Shown here: piece after piece, positions 3,194 through 6,078 of the stretch
Layout of the letters: each line of letters opens with the position of its first letter
Numbering within the stretch: the first letter of the stretch is position 1
Assembly (NCBI GenBank): GCA_937890485.1
Contig: CALBXN010000215.1
Coordinates: 1-6,078 of the forward strand
Source: an uncultured Treponema sp.
Lineage (GTDB): Bacteria; Spirochaetota; Spirochaetia; Treponematales; Treponemataceae
Length of the DNA stretch: 6,078 bases
Direction: 5' to 3'
Program-made: the position numbers and the translations under genes
Notes under the pieces: model-generated
The model's database searches: none
What the model was told of the DNA's origin: nothing
Seen by the model: the letters and a program-made list of their open reading frames with translations, nothing else

Positions 3194-6078
3194 TTAAACT
3201 GCTATTGCATTGTTATTAATTTTTTCAATGATTTTGCGGATACCGAGCCATACGGAAACATCGGTAAACACATCGACTATGCTACCATAATCTGTGAATG
3301 GTGATTCTTGCAAAACTGAAAGGTCTTTAAGAATTCCGTTGTGGACGATATACTCAACAATCTGATTCACAAAATAGATTTGTTTACTATCAAGATTAGC
3401 GTTATTAAGGTACTCTGCAAAGGCTTCTTTGGCTGCATTCATATCCATTCCAACAATTTCACGGACAAACTCACCCAATGGTTTGTTGCCATATTCGGCC
3501 TCATAATCTTGTTTTGTACCTACCTCACTCCAGAGGATATTCTCTAATGATTTAATATCTTCTGTTGTAAGTGGTTGATTAGATTTGAGTTTTGCAATTG
3601 CAATATTATCTTGATGCTGACGAATATAGAACTCTGCTTTTGCCTTGTAGTTTTCCAAATCGTCATTTTCAAGTTCCGATTCGTTCCAATCCATTGAGAG
3701 AATTTCATCATTGAAGTTAATGTTTACTTCAGGCATTGGATTGTATGGAATATACTTCAAGAGATTTCGCAAGTTTTCACGAATATGCTCAAACTCGTTA
3801 ATTCCGGCAGTTTCAACATAATCGGTATGAAGAATTTTATTAATGAGTTCTGACTGCACCATAATTTCAGGAATGTTCGCAATACTTGCAATAGCAGAAA
3901 CTTTTTTGAAGAGTTCACTACGAGCACGAGAATATTTTTTACCTACCAAATATGCAAGTTCAATGCCATACATAAGTGCATCAAAGCTCATTGCAGTTGC
4001 TTCATCTTTATCAGGAATAATCAATGGTGCAAGTTCTTCTGCAATTATCAAAGTATCTTCGTATGTAAGAGTTTTGTAATTATCGGTATTTGAATATAAC
4101 TCAACATATTTAAGGTGTTGACGGACTGCGAAGTTCTCTTTATTGAGTTCACAAACCTTTCGCACCATATCTTCAACAAGATTTTTGCGGAATTCGATAA
4201 GGTCGGGGGTTTGATAATCCAAATCTTGCAATTTATAAGTAATCTGTGCTTTAAGATTAAAAATTCTGCCCTGTACTGCAAGTTGATTTATACTCGGCTT
4301 ACCTGTTCCCATACGGAAGAATTCAAAATTACCACAGAAGTCGAAAATGTAAAATTTTTCTTTATCTTTACCATCAAGAAGATTTTCACAAAGACGAGTA
4401 CCACGGCCAATCATCTGCCAGAATTTTGCTTTACTCATAACCTTTTTGAAGAATACAAGATTCAGCACTTCAGGCACATCAATACCCGTGTCAAGCATAT
4501 CAACTGATATTGCGATTTGTGGCAATTTTTTAGGGCTTGAAAATTCATCAATTGCACTTTGGGCATAGTTTAGATAATTATCAATTACCATTGCATAGCC
4601 CTTAAGGTGTGGATATTCCTTATTGAAAATCTCATAAATCTTTTCGGCGTGATTATGATTTTTCGCAAAAATAATTGTCTTGCCTATTTTTGAGCCATAT
4701 TCAATCTTCAAGCCATTTGTCATTAAGATATTGAGAACTTCTTTGATTGTGTCCTCATTGAAAAGCCATTGATTAAGTGCAGTTGAATCAATCTTTTCAG
4801 GGAGTTCACCATTTTCATCCTTAAAGGTATCTTCATATTCGGCTTTTTCTGCGTCAGAAAGCTCGTCGTAAACGATACCCTGCTCGATAAATTTAAGTTT
4901 TGTCTCAACGGACATATAATCAACAAGATAACCGTCTTTTACTGCTTGTGCAAGCTCATAACCATAAGTTGGGCAACCGTTTTCAAGTTCAAATATTTCA
5001 TAAGTGTTCTTGTCGATTTCGTCTTTTGGTGTTGCAGTAAGACCAACAAGCGGTGCATCGAAATAAGTAAAAATATCACGATATTTATTATAAATTGAAC
5101 GGTGTGCCTCGTCACAGATTACCAAATCGAAATGACCGCAGGTGAAGAGTTTTCCGTTATCATCTTTAACAGAATCAATGCAGTTCATCATTGTCTGATA
5201 AGTTGAGAATACACAATGAGCATTGTAGTTTTCTTTATCTTCGCAAAGGTTTGTAACAGACAAGTCCGGAAGAAGATTTACAAAACTACGCTTTGCCTGA
5301 GTTACAAGTGAGGTACGGTCAGCAAGGAAAAGAATATTTTTAACCCAACCGTGTTGCAAAAGCACATCGCAAAGTGCCATAACCGTTCTTGTTTTACCTG
5401 AGCCTGTCGCCATAACAAGTAAAGCTTTACGGCGATTTTTACGGTCAAAGCTATCACAAACCGCCTTGATTGCACCTTCCTGATAATATCGACCTGCGAT
5501 TTCTCTGTTTACCATAACATGCTTTAAGCTTGTACGCATTGTTTGTAAATTAAAGAGCTTTTCAAGGTCGCGTTTTGAATATATTGTAGCACATTTTCTT
5601 TCAGGATAAATATTATCAATAATTCTCGTGTCAAATCCGTTTGTAAGGAAGATTACTGGACGACGACCATGCTTTTTCTCAAGTAAATCTGCATAGAGTT
5701 TTGCTTGTTGACGAGCAACTGCCACATCAACACAGGTCTTTTTGGCTTCAATTACTGCCAAAGCCCTACCGTCATCACCATAGAGTACATAATCGGCATA
5801 ACCTACCTCGGATTTATTAGGCATTCCAAAGAGTTCAACCTCGTTGAGCCAGTCTTTGCCCTCGGTCCAACCTGCATCCTGAAGCATTGTGTCGATATAC
5901 ACTTTTCGGGTTGTATATTCAGAAATATCGAGTGGTTTTGGGACATAAGTCTGTTGTTGCTGGGCACGATGAGTTGTAAGCTCTTCTTTGAGTGATTTAT
6001 TTTCTTCGATTAACTGCTCAAAATTAATTTCTGTTGAATGGTCGAGAAGTATTTCTGTATGTTGTGAAAGCAAATCAC
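3194..6078 (-). CDS. hsdR: Type I restriction endonuclease R subunit (5' end outside window)
   Basis: The motor and nuclease subunit of a type I restriction-modification complex: it translocates DNA using ATP and cuts unmethylated DNA far from the recognition site. Residue numbers count from a TTG at 6073. A possible coiled coil lies at about 18-41. The PD-(D/E)xK nuclease follows, with D94, E109-A-K111 and the QxxxY motif (Q123 to Y127). The SF2 helicase then shows a Q-motif-like YYQ (196-198), Walker A ATGSGKT (222-228), DEAH (321-324), TAT (346-348), DTGIDVP (528-534) and QMIGRGTR (553-560). A helical linker leads to an EcoEI-type C-terminal domain (about 790-955; LTTEDIKSLENILW, EFVREIVGMD, ESPFTDYG). 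All key residues are intact. The frame is open to the right edge, and the usual N-terminal domain of about 120-150 residues before the coiled coil is missing, so the true start lies beyond 6078. It is followed by DUF3800 in one operon; hsdM and hsdS are expected upstream. Confidence 0.96.
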   Translation of the reverse strand, partial: DLLSQHTEILLDHSTEINFEQLIEENKSLKEELTTHRAQQQQTYVPKPLDISEYTTRKVYIDTMLQDAGWTEGKDWLNEVELFGMPNKSEVGYADYVLYGDDGRALAVIEAKKTCVDVAVARQQAKLYADLLEKKHGRRPVIFLTNGFDTRIIDNIYPERKCATIYSKRDLEKLFNLQTMRTSLKHVMVNREIAGRYYQEGAIKAVCDSFDRKNRRKALLVMATGSGKTRTVMALCDVLLQHGWVKNILFLADRTSLVTQAKRSFVNLLPDLSVTNLCEDKENYNAHCVFSTYQTMMNCIDSVKDDNGKLFTCGHFDLVICDEAHRSIYNKYRDIFTYFDAPLVGLTATPKDEIDKNTYEIFELENGCPTYGYELAQAVKDGYLVDYMSVETKLKFIEQGIVYDELSDAEKAEYEDTFKDENGELPEKIDSTALNQWLFNEDTIKEVLNILMTNGLKIEYGSKIGKTIIFAKNHNHAEKIYEIFNKEYPHLKGYAMVIDNYLNYAQSAIDEFSSPKKLPQIAISVDMLDTGIDVPEVLNLVFFKKVMSKAKFWQMIGRGTRLCENLLDGKDKEKFYIFDFCGNFEFFRMGTGKPSINQLAVQGRIFNLKAQITYKLQDLDYQTPDLIEFRKNLVEDMVRKVCELNKENFAVRQHLKYVELYSNTDNYKTLTYEDTLIIAEELAPLIIPDKDEATAMSFDALMYGIELAYLVGKKYSRARSELFKKVSAIASIANIPEIMVQSELINKILHTDYVETAGINEFEHIRENLRNLLKYIPYNPMPEVNINFNDEILSMDWNESELENDDLENYKAKAEFYIRQHQDNIAIAKLKSNQPLTTEDIKSLENILWSEVGTKQDYEAEYGNKPLGEFVREIVGMDMNAAKEAFAEYLNNANLDSKQIYFVNQIVEYIVHNGILKDLSVLQESPFTDYGSIVDVFTDVSVWLGIRKIIEKINNNAIAV

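Noticed and set aside
2991..3197. Plus-strand frame of 68 codons overlapping the DUF3800 start
   Set aside because: It is antisense to the DUF3800 N-terminus and the hsdR stop, and its hydrophobic look comes from the complementary codons.
3341..5995. Open reading frames opposite or out of frame within hsdR (for example 3341-3547, 3843-4079, 4115-4507 and 5705-5995 on plus; 4048-4281 and 4723-4926 on minus)
   Set aside because: They lie wholly inside a gene with intact helicase and nuclease motifs, have no recognisable domains and show no convincing ribosome sites.
6064..6073. TTG at 6073 as the true hsdR start
   Set aside because: The frame continues to the window edge, and the usual N-terminal domain of R subunits would be missing.

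Overview
The window is AT-rich Firmicute (Clostridia-type) DNA. It has strong AGGAG-type Shine-Dalgarno sites, TTG and GTG starts as well as ATG, many U-tailed intrinsic terminators, and small genes of types I associate with Lachnospiraceae/Ruminococcaceae mobile elements. TGG encodes Trp and nothing suggests a recoded stop. This is a call by eye; no species can be named from the sequence.

Layout. Positions 2-349 (+) hold the C-terminal part of a Fic-domain enzyme, cut by the left edge and followed by an intrinsic terminator (355-380). Positions 383-816 are non-coding and full of inverted repeats, including a nested imperfect palindrome (415-508), a terminator-like hairpin (605-638) and a perfect stem-loop (647-666). 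Next, on the minus strand, comes a mobile-element regulator pair: an excisionase-type HTH protein (1428-1219) and a winged-helix HTH protein (1218-817, TTG start) that abut exactly. Upstream of that pair, 1441-1785 carries three copies of a bipartite direct repeat plus two further inverted repeats. A small DUF6809-like gene (2164-1913, minus) is followed by two strong minus-strand terminators.

The most striking element is at 2237-2337. A perfect consensus sigma-A promoter on the plus strand (TTGACA, 17 bp, TATAAT) sits inside a perfect 17-bp inverted repeat. It would produce a transcript of about 65 nt that folds into three consecutive hairpins, the last a perfect terminator. No convincing ORF lies in it, so it is a candidate small RNA. 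It converges on the minus-strand genes to its right.

Positions 2336-6078 (minus) are a restriction/defence operon. It contains a type I restriction R subunit (HsdR; nuclease, SF2 translocase and EcoEI-type C-terminal domain; 5' end beyond the window) and, 15 nt downstream with its own SD, a DUF3800 protein with DE and ExxD motifs. hsdM and hsdS are not in the window and would be expected beyond the right edge.

Taken together, this looks like an accessory or defence island with mobile-element backbone genes: a Fic enzyme, element regulators, an unrecognised small-RNA locus and a type I R-M operon carrying an extra predicted nuclease-like gene. No integrase, relaxase, transposase, tRNA, CRISPR array or clear attachment site was seen.
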